Positions 1-5,184 of a stretch of 5,184 nucleotides of DNA are shown here, piece after piece; position 1 is the first letter of the stretch; each line of letters begins with the position of its first letter. The notes under the pieces were generated by a model that was given only the letters and a program-made list of their open reading frames with translations, was not told the DNA's origin and did no database searches. The DNA is from JAISGQ01 sp045536305 (lineage in GTDB: Bacteria > Bacillota > Clostridia > Oscillospirales > Acutalibacteraceae), in contig JAZSNH010000018.1 of assembly GCA_045536305.1 (NCBI GenBank), positions 1-5,184 on the forward strand. Reading direction: 5' to 3'. Both the position numbers and the translations under genes were made by a program.

Positions 1-690
1 TACGCTCTCAGCAGCCTTTACCGACTGCGGTATTTCGGTGTCAAAAACGCGGATATTTGAGCCGTAGTGCTGCCGAACGATATTGATAATATCCTTGGCA
101 AGGTTGGTGCGTCTATCGACCATTGTGAAGAGAATGCCGTCGATTTTGAGGCTCGGATTAACCTGCCGTTTCACCTTGCCTACGGTTCCGAGCAGCAGAT
201 CAAATCCTTTTGCGGAGAGGTACTGCGGCTGAGCGGGAATGATAACGCTGTCGGCGGCGGAAAGTGCATTGATGGTTATCATACCGAGTGACGGCGAGCA
301 ATCGAGCAGAATATAGTCATACTTATCCTTTACGCTGTCGATATACTCACGCAGTACACGCTCACGGCTCATCAGACCGGTAAGCTGAAGCTCCATGCCG
401 GATAGACCTATGTTCGCAGGTACAAAATCTATGCCTTCCTCATGGTGGTGGATTCCGTTATCCTCTGACATGGGTTCTTCAAGAACCGTATTGCTCAGGA
501 TTTCCGCAAGAGATACCTCCAGACCGTCGGGCTGTTCGATTCCGAGAGCGATGCTCATACTTCCTTGAGAGTCGCAATCGATGAGCAAGACTTTCTTTCC
601 CTCATCAGCTAATGCCACACCGAGGCTGACGGCTGTGGTAGTCTTTCCGACGCCTCCTTTCTGATTTGAGATTGCAATTACTTTGGACAA
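1..690 (-). CDS. parA: ParA/Soj-family partition ATPase, C-terminus off the left edge
   Basis: This is a deviant-Walker ATPase of the ParA/MinD superfamily. Such proteins bind DNA non-specifically as ATP dimers and, with a ParB partner, segregate plasmids, chromosomes or excised integrative elements. Seen in the 230 visible residues: Walker A KGGVGKTT (11-18) with the signature lysine, Walker A' LLIDCDSQGS (35-44) with Ser where Pro is usual, and Walker B ILLDCSPSLG (127-136). The wording (ISNQKGGVGKTT, VPANI.LSGME, SRE.VLREYIDS, GKVKRQ, ILFTMVDRRTN) recalls ParA proteins of Tn1549-like Clostridial elements; that is recall, not a search. The start is TTG (688-690): an AAGGAGG lies 7 nt upstream and an in-frame TAA two codons upstream rules out a longer start. 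Probably only the last 30-45 residues are missing. A parB would be expected to the left, outside the window. Base composition is much less AT-rich than the neighbouring 1099-2080 unit. Confidence 0.95.
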   Translation of the reverse strand, partial: MSKVIAISNQKGGVGKTTTAVSLGVALADEGKKVLLIDCDSQGSMSIALGIEQPDGLEVSLAEILSNTVLEEPMSEDNGIHHHEEGIDFVPANIGLSGMELQLTGLMSRERVLREYIDSVKDKYDYILLDCSPSLGMITINALSAADSVIIPAQPQYLSAKGFDLLLGTVGKVKRQVNPSLKIDGILFTMVDRRTNLAKDIINIVRQHYGSNIRVFDTEIPQSVKAAESV

Positions 691-697
691 ATTTTAA

Positions 698-706
698 CCT
701 CCTTTT
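698..706 (-). promoter_or_regulatory. Ribosome binding site of parA, supports the TTG start
   Basis: On the minus strand this reads AAAAGGAGG, a near-perfect anti-16S match, followed by a 7-nt spacer and then TTG. It fixes the parA start at 690, because no ATG or GTG lies in frame before the upstream TAA. Confidence 0.85.
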
Positions 707-713
707 AAAATAT

Positions 714-746
714 AAAAAAGCCGTCTGAAAAAACAGGCGACTTTTT
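714..746 (-). terminator. Terminator-like hairpin in the parA leader
   Basis: The arms 715-727 and 734-746 pair over 13 positions with one mismatch and one G-U, around a six-base loop. On the minus strand the stem is followed by a run of six T (714-719), so it has the form of an intrinsic terminator lying about 10 nt before the parA ribosome binding site. On the plus strand the stem also ends in five T, so it may act in both directions. It could be an attenuator in the parA leader, or the terminator of a lost upstream gene. The structure is seen directly; its role is inferred. Confidence 0.6.
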
Positions 747-961
747 AATTTCTTATGTCACATTTTGTTGTTATTTAGGGTATATATTAACAAAGGCTGT
801 AAAAGATAATTAATTATAGTAAAATATTATCTATTGTGCTTTTCTGACAACTATTTTACATCGAATCAAAAATGATTAATATATGAATTGATAAATAAAT
901 AATTCATACATAAACACCAATTACATAATTACTGTACAATATTCTTTTTTCTCTTTTCCTT
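747..961. other. AT-rich non-coding divergent region
   Basis: No credible gene is visible on either strand. It must carry the parA promoter: a minus-strand TATAAT lies at 813-818 (ATTATA on plus) but no good -35 is spaced correctly from it. An 8-bp inverted repeat TATGAATT/AATTCATA (882-889 and 901-908, 11-bp spacer) could be an operator, but in sequence this AT-rich it may be chance. Confidence 0.4.
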
Positions 962-991
962 ATTAAACTTACCAACATTAAACTTACCAAC
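962..991. repeat. Perfect tandem 15-bp direct repeat upstream of the two-gene unit
   Basis: ATTAAACTTACCAAC occurs twice head to tail (962-976 and 977-991) without a mismatch. The second copy ends two bases before a TTGACA box at 994-999. Position and exactness fit a two-site operator for a regulator of the 1099-2080 unit, or a recent slippage duplication. The repeat is not palindromic. The regulatory role is inference. Confidence 0.75.
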
Positions 992-993
992 TC

Positions 994-1049
994 TTGACAA
1001 TTATTGTAATTCTATAAACTATTTTCTGCGTAATAGTAAAACATATAAT
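994..1049 (+). promoter_or_regulatory. Probable promoter region of the 1099-2080 gene pair
   Basis: A consensus -35 box TTGACA lies at 994-999, and a consensus -10 box TATAAT lies at 1044-1049. They are too far apart to be one promoter. The TTGACA would have to use a weak -10 (TAAACT or AACTAT at about 1015-1022), whereas the TATAAT has only an ATTTTC-like -35 at 1021-1026. Either could drive the pair; the start site cannot be chosen by eye. Confidence 0.4.
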
Positions 1050-1084
1050 GTGACAAATAAATACACACACAATAATATATAATT

Positions 1085-1090
1085 AAGGAG
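1085..1090 (+). promoter_or_regulatory. Ribosome binding site of the basic-protein gene
   Basis: AAGGAG with an 8-nt spacer to the ATG at 1099. It supports this ORF as a real gene despite the lack of a recognised family. Confidence 0.8.
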
Positions 1091-1098
1091 ATCTTATT

Positions 1099-1494
1099 AT
1101 GACTGTTCGTATTGAAGTCAGAAAATCGATAAACCCACTTACAAAAGTTCACACGATAAAAAACAAGTTCAAGCGAAAGAAGAATTCGTCTACTAAACCA
1201 AACCTAAAGTTAATATCAGGTAGTGCATACAAACTCGCTTCTGATCAGATTAAATCATCACCATTAAAAGATCATCTTATGTTTGATTCTACAATAATCG
1301 ATTATGTGGTTATTAATAATATTGACTATGATATAGATAAAATTAAAATCATAAAACGTCCCAATTCGAAAAAAATATACATTGCGGTTGTTCGTACAGT
1401 TAATTCTCCAAATGTTCCAAATGAAACCGAACCTCTTCCCAAGCCAAGAAAAAACACACCAACTAAATCTCCCAAAAGCCAAAAAAGAAAGTGA
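1099..1494 (+). CDS. Strongly basic 131-residue protein of unknown function
   Basis: I do not recognise this protein. It has 23 Lys and 7 Arg against 10 Asp/Glu, so it is highly basic. Three parts can be seen: a basic N-terminal stretch (residues 1-37, with KNKFKRKK at 21-28), a more ordinary middle (about 40-104) that looks folded, with beta-like stretches (IDYVVINNIDYDIDKIKII, KKIYIAVVRTV), and a Pro/Lys/Thr/Asn-rich low-complexity tail (about 105-131, ending KSPKSQKRK) likely to be disordered. No signal peptide, membrane helix or cysteine pair is seen. Charge suggests binding to nucleic acid, ribosome or acidic membrane lipid; this is inference. It has a good ribosome binding site and ends 7 nt before the membrane-protein gene, so the two are almost certainly one transcript. 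The strong A/T bias in codon use, unlike parA and the 3304 gene, suggests horizontal acquisition. Confidence 0.8.
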   Translation: MTVRIEVRKSINPLTKVHTIKNKFKRKKNSSTKPNLKLISGSAYKLASDQIKSSPLKDHLMFDSTIIDYVVINNIDYDIDKIKIIKRPNSKKIYIAVVRTVNSPNVPNETEPLPKPRKNTPTKSPKSQKRK

Positions 1495-1501
1495 GTAAAA
1501 T

Positions 1502-2080
1502 ATGGATTTTGGACAATTATTTACACTAATTCCTGACATTTTGGAACTGTTTATTCCAGGATATATACTTGTCAAATTATACCGGATTTTCTTCCCTCAA
1601 AAATCTGAAGGGTTCGAAAGCACTACAGTATGTAGTGTGATTATTAGCTATATAATAAATTTATTTGTTAAGCTCTGTTTTAATGACAAGTATACGGTAT
1701 ATATATCAATTATCCTTAGCGTAATTATTGCTTTGCTTTTTGTAAAAATAAAAAACACAGAAAAATATAAAAAATGTATGAAATGGATCGGGAAAGTATC
1801 CGGCAGCGATAATATTTGGCAAGATATTTTTGATAAAAATAAAGGTTCTCGCATTCGATGCTTTTCCCGATATAATCATGAAGATGTTATAATAGAAGGA
1901 AAGGTTAAATATTTTGAGAGTTGTGACGATGGCGAATGCATCATTGCACTTATCGATTATACCATTATCTATCAGGATGGTGAGAAATACAAATTAAATA
2001 AAAGATCAGATATGCCGGTAATGTATTTAAATTCAAGAAATTGTCATGGTATGGAAATCACTTACGGAATAGACGATTAA
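1502..2080 (+). CDS. Membrane protein with DUF6338-like architecture, function unknown
   Basis: The 192-residue product has three hydrophobic segments at about residues 5-30 (containing LFIPGYILVKLY), 42-60 and 64-82. A cytoplasmic-looking domain (about 95-192) follows, carrying NIWQDIF (104-110), RIRCFSRYNHEDVIIEGKV (117-135) and ECIIALIDYTI (145-155). An N-terminal membrane part with a Leu/Ile-Pro-Gly-Tyr/Phe motif, then a Trp-x-x-Ile/Leu-Phe segment and a small beta-barrel-like domain with a strand-Gly-Lys-Val turn, is the layout I associate with DUF6338, a family of unknown function; a profile search would settle it. The ATG lies 7 nt after the upstream stop, with only a weak GTGAG-like ribosome site, so translation is probably coupled to the upstream gene. 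A signalling, defence or stress role is possible but nothing in the sequence proves it. No catalytic motif is seen. Confidence 0.82.
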   Translation: MDFGQLFTLIPDILELFIPGYILVKLYRIFFPQKSEGFESTTVCSVIISYIINLFVKLCFNDKYTVYISIILSVIIALLFVKIKNTEKYKKCMKWIGKVSGSDNIWQDIFDKNKGSRIRCFSRYNHEDVIIEGKVKYFESCDDGECIIALIDYTIIYQDGEKYKLNKRSDMPVMYLNSRNCHGMEITYGIDD

Positions 2081-2086
2081 TTGAAT

Positions 2087-2144
2087 CACCTGTTTAAATT
2101 TGAACTCTTTTGGTTTGGACTTTGGCAGGTGTTTTTTCTTTTTT
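2087..2144 (+). terminator. Probable intrinsic terminator of the two-gene unit
   Basis: CACCTG (2087-2092) pairs with CAGGTG (2126-2131), followed by six T, a C and six more T (2132-2144). It begins 6 nt after the stop of the membrane-protein gene. The 33-nt loop is long and holds only weak extra pairing, so efficiency is uncertain, but position and T-tract fit. Confidence 0.6.
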
Positions 2145-2202
2145 CGCATATTTAAGCCATTTACATGCTATTATTTCTTATTTTCCAAATGGATATAAAA
2201 AT

Positions 2203-2243
2203 CAAAAAAATAAAAACTTTGGAATCTGAACTCCTTAGTCCAA
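2203..2243 (-). terminator. Possible terminator of the tocopherol-cyclase-like gene
   Basis: On the minus strand TTGGA (plus 2239-2243) pairs with TCCAA (plus 2219-2223), with further inner pairing GGACT/AGTTC at plus 2228-2241. A T-rich run (plus 2203-2215) follows. It lies about 125 nt past the stop at 2367, which is rather far, so this is a tentative call. Confidence 0.3.
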
Positions 2244-2265
2244 TTTGAATTTTATTTTGAATTGG
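2240..2265. repeat. Inverted repeat with 10-bp arms
   Basis: The arms CCAATTTGAA (2240-2249) and TTTGAATTGG (2256-2265) pair fully with two G-U pairs around a six-base loop. No T-run follows on the plus strand, so it is not a simple plus-strand terminator. It overlaps the possible minus-strand terminator and could be an alternative fold, an operator, or an element scar. Confidence 0.45.
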
Positions 2266-2366
2266 CATAGTTGTCGCAATACTCTCAAAACAACTGCAGA
2301 ATGAACTCGATGTATAATTATTACTAAGGTCTCTACTGGCAAATTTTATCCACTCAACTCATATTT

Positions 2367-3212
2367 TCAATACGGATATTCATATTCAAAAGCTGCATTT
2401 GTCACCTCAAACTCAAAATGAGTGGTGTTATTTCGCTCAAATCTATAATAAACTCTGCTCGACGGATTTTCGTGAATCGTTCTGTTCATAGCGCCTGTAT
2501 TCGGCGCCAAAAGAGGATGTGCGATCTTTTCAAGGCATTTTACCCGAAGATACATATCCCCCTGTCTCACAATGACCTCTCCGTCATATATTCTGAGCAT
2601 CCTTGCACCAAGGTATGTTGCAAATCGGTATTCTTTTCCGTTCAGAAGAACTACTCCGATGATTCCCGTGAAATGCAGGCTTCCTATGGGAATATCCGCA
2701 ACAGACAGTATCAGGCTTCCATTTTCAAAATTGCACTGTGTCCATAGATATTCTCTCGGAAAGGAACGTCCCCTGTCCCCTTCCCAGTAGCCCGATGCTT
2801 TGCTGAACACATAAGGTATTCCGTTTATATTTATCTCTCCCGTTACGTCGTGTCTCATGCACATAACGCTGTGTCGGCACTCCATAAAAGGCACAAACGC
2901 AAAAGGTCCCATTATGTCGTATTTTATGGGTGTTATATTCTCAAAGGAAACAGAACCAACTGCCGTGAGCATCGGCGTATTTATATTGAGGCTTATTCCC
3001 TCTTTTCCGAATCGGCAGTCTGCAATTTCTATACTATCTCTGCCTTTTCTGCATTGGCAGTAAGGGAATGACACATTCTGCGAGAACTGATCTGTAATAA
3101 GCTGTATTGAACAGGACTTTTTATTTTTCTCGCTGTGTATTGCAGGTATTACCGCAAGAGTCTGACTGTCTGACTGACACTTGAAATACCAGCCCCAGAA
3201 TCCGTTGCGCAT
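2367..3212 (-). CDS. Tocopherol-cyclase-like family protein
   Basis: The 281-residue protein matches by eye the bacterial tocopherol-cyclase-like family, a lipocalin-like double beta-barrel fold related to plant tocopherol cyclase. Seen: an N-terminal RNGFWGWYFKCQ (2-13) followed by PAIHS (23-27), then TPIKYDIMGPFAFVPFMECR (94-113), the most typical block GYWEGDRGRSFP...WTQC (141-160), and NGKEYRFATYLG (191-202). Plant members cyclise a quinol side chain. Firmicutes do not make tocopherol and the substrate of the bacterial proteins is not known to me, so cyclase activity should not be assumed. No signal peptide or membrane helix is seen, so it is probably cytoplasmic. Length is complete. The ATG at 3210-3212 has GGAGG 8 nt upstream. 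The gene is divergent from the 3304 gene, with 91 bp between the two starts. Confidence 0.88.
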   Translation of the reverse strand: MRNGFWGWYFKCQSDSQTLAVIPAIHSEKNKKSCSIQLITDQFSQNVSFPYCQCRKGRDSIEIADCRFGKEGISLNINTPMLTAVGSVSFENITPIKYDIMGPFAFVPFMECRHSVMCMRHDVTGEININGIPYVFSKASGYWEGDRGRSFPREYLWTQCNFENGSLILSVADIPIGSLHFTGIIGVVLLNGKEYRFATYLGARMLRIYDGEVIVRQGDMYLRVKCLEKIAHPLLAPNTGAMNRTIHENPSSRVYYRFERNNTTHFEFEVTNAAFEYEYPY

Positions 3213-3303
3213 TTATTCACCCTCCAAAAAAACCTTATTATTAAGTTTGACTCAAAAGGGAAACACTATCCTTAACTCATCAAATAACTTTTGGAGGACT
3301 TAT
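3213..3303. promoter_or_regulatory. Divergent promoter region between the tocopherol-cyclase-like gene and yyaL
   Basis: Only 91 bp separate the two starts, so both promoters should lie here and may overlap. On the plus strand TTGACT (3247-3252) is a good -35 candidate, but the -10 options (TATCCT at 3267-3272, TTAACT at 3272-3277) have poor spacing of 14 or 19. On the minus strand a TAATAA-like -10 near 3232-3237 lacks a good -35. The ribosome sites at the two ends are clear: GGAGG at 3221-3225 (minus) and at 3293-3297 (plus). Confidence 0.45.
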
Positions 3304-4773
3304 ATGCCGAACTTATTAAAAAATGAAAAATCACCATATCTGCTGCAGCACATGGATAATCCGGTAAACTGGTATCCCTGGGGCGAAGAAGTCTTTGAAA
3401 AAGCCCGAAAAGAGGACAAGCCCGTATTTCTCAGCATCGGATATTCCACCTGTCACTGGTGTCACGTTATGGCACACGAATCCTTTGAGGATGATGAGGT
3501 GGCCGCTGTTCTCAACCGTGATTTTATAAGCATCAAGGTTGACCGTGAGGAGCGTCCCGATATTGATTCAGTTTATATGTCCGTTTGCATCTCCATGATA
3601 GGAAGCGGCGGCTGGCCGCTGACCGTCTTTCTGACTCCTGACAAGAAGCCATTCTTTGCGGCAACCTATCTGCCAAAACACAGCAATGCTTTTCATTATG
3701 GCCTTATTGATTTATTAAATTCCATATCCTATATGTGGAGCTCAGAGCGTGAAAAGATATTAAGCTCTGCCGTACAGGAGCTGCGTTCTTCACAGGTCTC
3801 GGGAACGGTTAAGCCACATTATGCATTGGCTTACCAGGCTTATGACAAATTCTGCATGCGGTTCGACAGCAAATGTGGCGGCTTTGGCAGCGCCCCAAAA
3901 TTCCCCACGCCCCATAATCTTCTTTTTCTGATGCGCTATGGTCAGGCAGAAAACAAGGAAGAAGCTCTGAAAATGGCGGAGACAACCCTTGACGCAATGT
4001 CACGGGGAGGGATTTTTGACCACATCGGCGGCGGTTTCTCTCGGTACTCCACCGATGCAAAATGGCTTGTTCCTCACATTGAAAAGATGCTGTATGACAA
4101 CGCACTGCTGATTCTGGCGTATCTTGATGCCTATCAGCTGACAGGAAAAGAACCGTATGCAGACATTGTCCGTCGTACGGCAGATTATATTCTGCGTGAG
4201 ATGACAAGCAATGAGGGTGGATTTTTCAGCAGTCAGGACGCTGACAGTGATGGTGTTGAGGGAAAATATTATGTTTTTACTCCCGAAGAAATCAGGAATG
4301 TTCTGGGCGATGCAGATGCTACCGAGTTCTGCCGACTTTACGATGTTTCACAGCAGGGCAATTTCGAGGGCAAAAGCATACCAAACCGCATAGGTCAAAA
4401 TGAGGACGGCTGGGCACGGAACGATGTACGCCTTAAAAAGCTGTATGAGTACCGATTGGAGCGCACAGCACTTTATAAGGATGATAAGATTCTGCTTTCA
4501 TGGAACTGCTGGATGATAACAGCTCTCGCAAGGGCAGGTCTGATTCTTTCCGATGAAAGATATTTAACTGCTGCTGTTACTGCTGAAAAATTTATCCGAG
4601 AGAATATGACAGATGAGAGAAACCGTCTTTTCCTGCGCTATCGCGACGGTGAAACTGCCAACGCAGGGCAGCTTGATGATTACGCAGTTTATGTCCTTTC
4701 TCTGCTGGAGCTGTACCGCATTACCTTTGATACTGAATATCTCAGAGAAGCTATATTGAGAGCAGATGCTTGA
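3304..4773 (+). CDS. yyaL: YyaL/DUF255 thioredoxin-domain protein, N-terminal 489 residues before a frame break
   Basis: This belongs to the YyaL/SPATA20 family: an N-terminal thioredoxin-like domain (DUF255) fused to an (alpha/alpha)6-barrel resembling N-acylglucosamine epimerase or glycoside hydrolases. The cellular role is unclear. Seen: SPYLLQH..NPV.WYPWG (10-27), redox motif STCHWCH (48-54; Cys50 and Cys53), VDREERPDID (79-88), GGWPL with the cis-Pro region (102-106), GGFGSAPKFP (192-201), GGIFDHIGGGFSRYSTD (235-251), QDADSDG (311-317) and later DDKILLSWN and LDDYAVY. The start at 3304 is chosen because GGAGG lies 6 nt upstream and the family begins near PNLLKNEKSPYLL; an in-frame ATG at 3181 would add 41 unrelated residues overlapping the divergent gene. 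The frame stops at TGA 4771-4773, well short of the usual length of roughly 680 residues, and the rest of the family sequence follows in the +1 frame. Treat it as a frameshifted gene or a sequencing indel. Confidence 0.9.
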   Translation: MPNLLKNEKSPYLLQHMDNPVNWYPWGEEVFEKARKEDKPVFLSIGYSTCHWCHVMAHESFEDDEVAAVLNRDFISIKVDREERPDIDSVYMSVCISMIGSGGWPLTVFLTPDKKPFFAATYLPKHSNAFHYGLIDLLNSISYMWSSEREKILSSAVQELRSSQVSGTVKPHYALAYQAYDKFCMRFDSKCGGFGSAPKFPTPHNLLFLMRYGQAENKEEALKMAETTLDAMSRGGIFDHIGGGFSRYSTDAKWLVPHIEKMLYDNALLILAYLDAYQLTGKEPYADIVRRTADYILREMTSNEGGFFSSQDADSDGVEGKYYVFTPEEIRNVLGDADATEFCRLYDVSQQGNFEGKSIPNRIGQNEDGWARNDVRLKKLYEYRLERTALYKDDKILLSWNCWMITALARAGLILSDERYLTAAVTAEKFIRENMTDERNRLFLRYRDGETANAGQLDDYAVYVLSLLELYRITFDTEYLREAILRADA

Positions 4774-5184
4774 GCTATTTGAGGATAAACAGGGCTGCGG
4801 CTTCTTTATGACTTCTGAGGATGCTGAAAAGCTCATCGTTCGCCCGAAGGAAACCTATGACGGTGCAATTCCATCGGGCAACTCCGTTGCTGCGGTGGTT
4901 CTTCAGAAGCTTGCATATCTGACAGGAAATCCCAAATGGCAGGATGCCTCCGACAGACAGCTTAGTTTTATTTCCGAAATAATGGGTGATGAACCATCGG
5001 GCAGCTCCTTTGGTCTGCTCGCTGTAATGGATACATTGTATCCACACAAGGAGCTGGTCTGTGTTTCAAGCGGCAAGTTGCCCGATGCGCTTTGCGAATA
5101 TATAAAAAACAGCCCGTCCTACGGGCTTGAAATTATTGTGAAAATACACGAAAACGAACAGACACTTGCAGAATGTGCGCCTTT
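4766..5184 (+). pseudogene. yyaL: C-terminal part of the YyaL protein in the +1 frame, continuing off the right edge
   Basis: The +1 frame is open from ATG 4766 to the window end (139 full codons). It reads as the direct continuation of the same family: MLELFEDKQGCGFFMTSEDA, then EKLIVRPKETYDGAIPSGNS, then VAAVVLQKLAYLTG, and near the end APF, which is typical close to the C-terminus. The RPKE.YDGA.PSGNSVAA block is one of the best conserved in the family. The +1 frame is closed by a TGA at 4756-4758, so the shift must lie between 4759 and 4770. One extra base, or two missing bases, there would join the halves. The ATG overlaps the upstream stop (ATGCTTGA), so reinitiation as a separate protein cannot be excluded, but the ribosome site (GAGAG, very close) is poor. 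No decay is seen beyond the single break. Confidence 0.8.

Larger units (their letters stand above)
2145..2366. other. AT-rich non-coding region between convergent genes
   Basis: No gene supported by a ribosome binding site is visible on either strand. It contains two overlapping hairpin-forming stretches, listed separately, and otherwise AT-rich sequence with no tRNA, CRISPR or recognisable insertion-sequence end. It marks the switch from the AT-rich unit to the more balanced composition of the flanking genes. Confidence 0.5.

Noticed and set aside
67..291. Plus-strand ORF of 74 residues opposite parA
   Set aside because: The minus strand here encodes clearly conserved ParA sequence including Walker B; the plus ORF is a shadow.
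691..1098. CRISPR array, tRNA or riboswitch in the divergent gap
   Set aside because: Only a single two-copy 15-bp repeat is seen, without spacers. No cloverleaf or known riboswitch core could be recognised.
1264..1575. Minus-strand ORF of 103 residues
   Set aside because: It is antisense to the basic-protein gene and the start of the membrane-protein gene, is rich in Ile/Asn/Phe as expected of an AT-rich shadow, and lacks a ribosome binding site.
2161..2268. Minus-strand 35-codon ORF rich in Ile/Phe, like a small membrane peptide or type I toxin
   Set aside because: The composition is what AT-rich DNA gives by chance, the ribosome site is poor, and the start overlaps the hairpin region; not supportable without conservation.
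2418..3071. Plus-strand ORFs opposite the tocopherol-cyclase-like gene
   Set aside because: The minus-strand gene has family motifs and a good ribosome site; the plus ORFs are antisense shadows.
3181..3303. Upstream in-frame ATG that would extend YyaL by 41 residues
   Set aside because: The added residues do not resemble the family, overlap the start of the divergent gene, and have no ribosome binding site, whereas ATG 3304 has GGAGG at the right distance.
3809..4207. Minus-strand ORF of 132 residues inside yyaL
   Set aside because: It overlaps highly conserved YyaL sequence on the plus strand and has low-credibility Cys/His/Arg-rich composition.
4759..4775. Programmed +1 frameshift in yyaL
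   Set aside because: The stop context is GCT TGA, not the CTT TGA C slip site known from prfB, and there is no upstream Shine-Dalgarno-like stimulator at the right distance. The YyaL family is not known to me to use recoding.

Overview
The window looks like part of a low-GC Gram-positive (Clostridia, probably Ruminococcus/Oscillospiraceae-like) genome. The evidence is strong AAGGAGG/GGAGG ribosome binding sites ahead of the real genes, a TTG start, a ParA of the type carried by Clostridial integrative conjugative elements (Tn1549-like), and a YyaL plus tocopherol-cyclase-like pair typical of gut Firmicutes. The genus is inference, since the window holds no rRNA or other taxonomic marker.

Layout. 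(1) Positions 1-690, minus strand: a ParA/Soj-type ATPase whose C-terminal end lies off the left edge. Its leader carries a terminator-like hairpin directly before the ribosome binding site. (2) Positions 691-1098: a very AT-rich divergent intergenic region with a perfect tandem 15-bp repeat abutting a TTGACA box, and a TATAAT box further on. (3) Positions 1099-2080, plus strand: a tight two-gene unit, clearly more AT-rich than its flanks. It encodes a strongly basic 131-residue protein of unknown family and a 192-residue membrane protein with a DUF6338-like layout, followed by a probable terminator. (4) Positions 2081-2366: AT-rich, no gene, several hairpins. (5) Positions 2367-3212, minus strand: an intact tocopherol-cyclase-like protein. 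(6) From 3304, plus strand, to the right edge: a YyaL/DUF255 thioredoxin-domain protein, divergent from the previous gene. Its reading frame breaks at about 4759-4773 and continues in the +1 frame to the end of the window.

How the parts relate. ParA points to a partitioning or mobile-element maintenance module on the left, while the tocopherol-cyclase/YyaL pair looks like ordinary chromosomal metabolism on the right. The AT-rich two-gene unit sits between them and behaves like acquired cargo or a junction zone. It is the least explained part of the window: a basic, low-complexity-tailed soluble protein translationally linked to a three-helix membrane protein with a cytoplasmic small-barrel-like domain. 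No function can be assigned from sequence alone.
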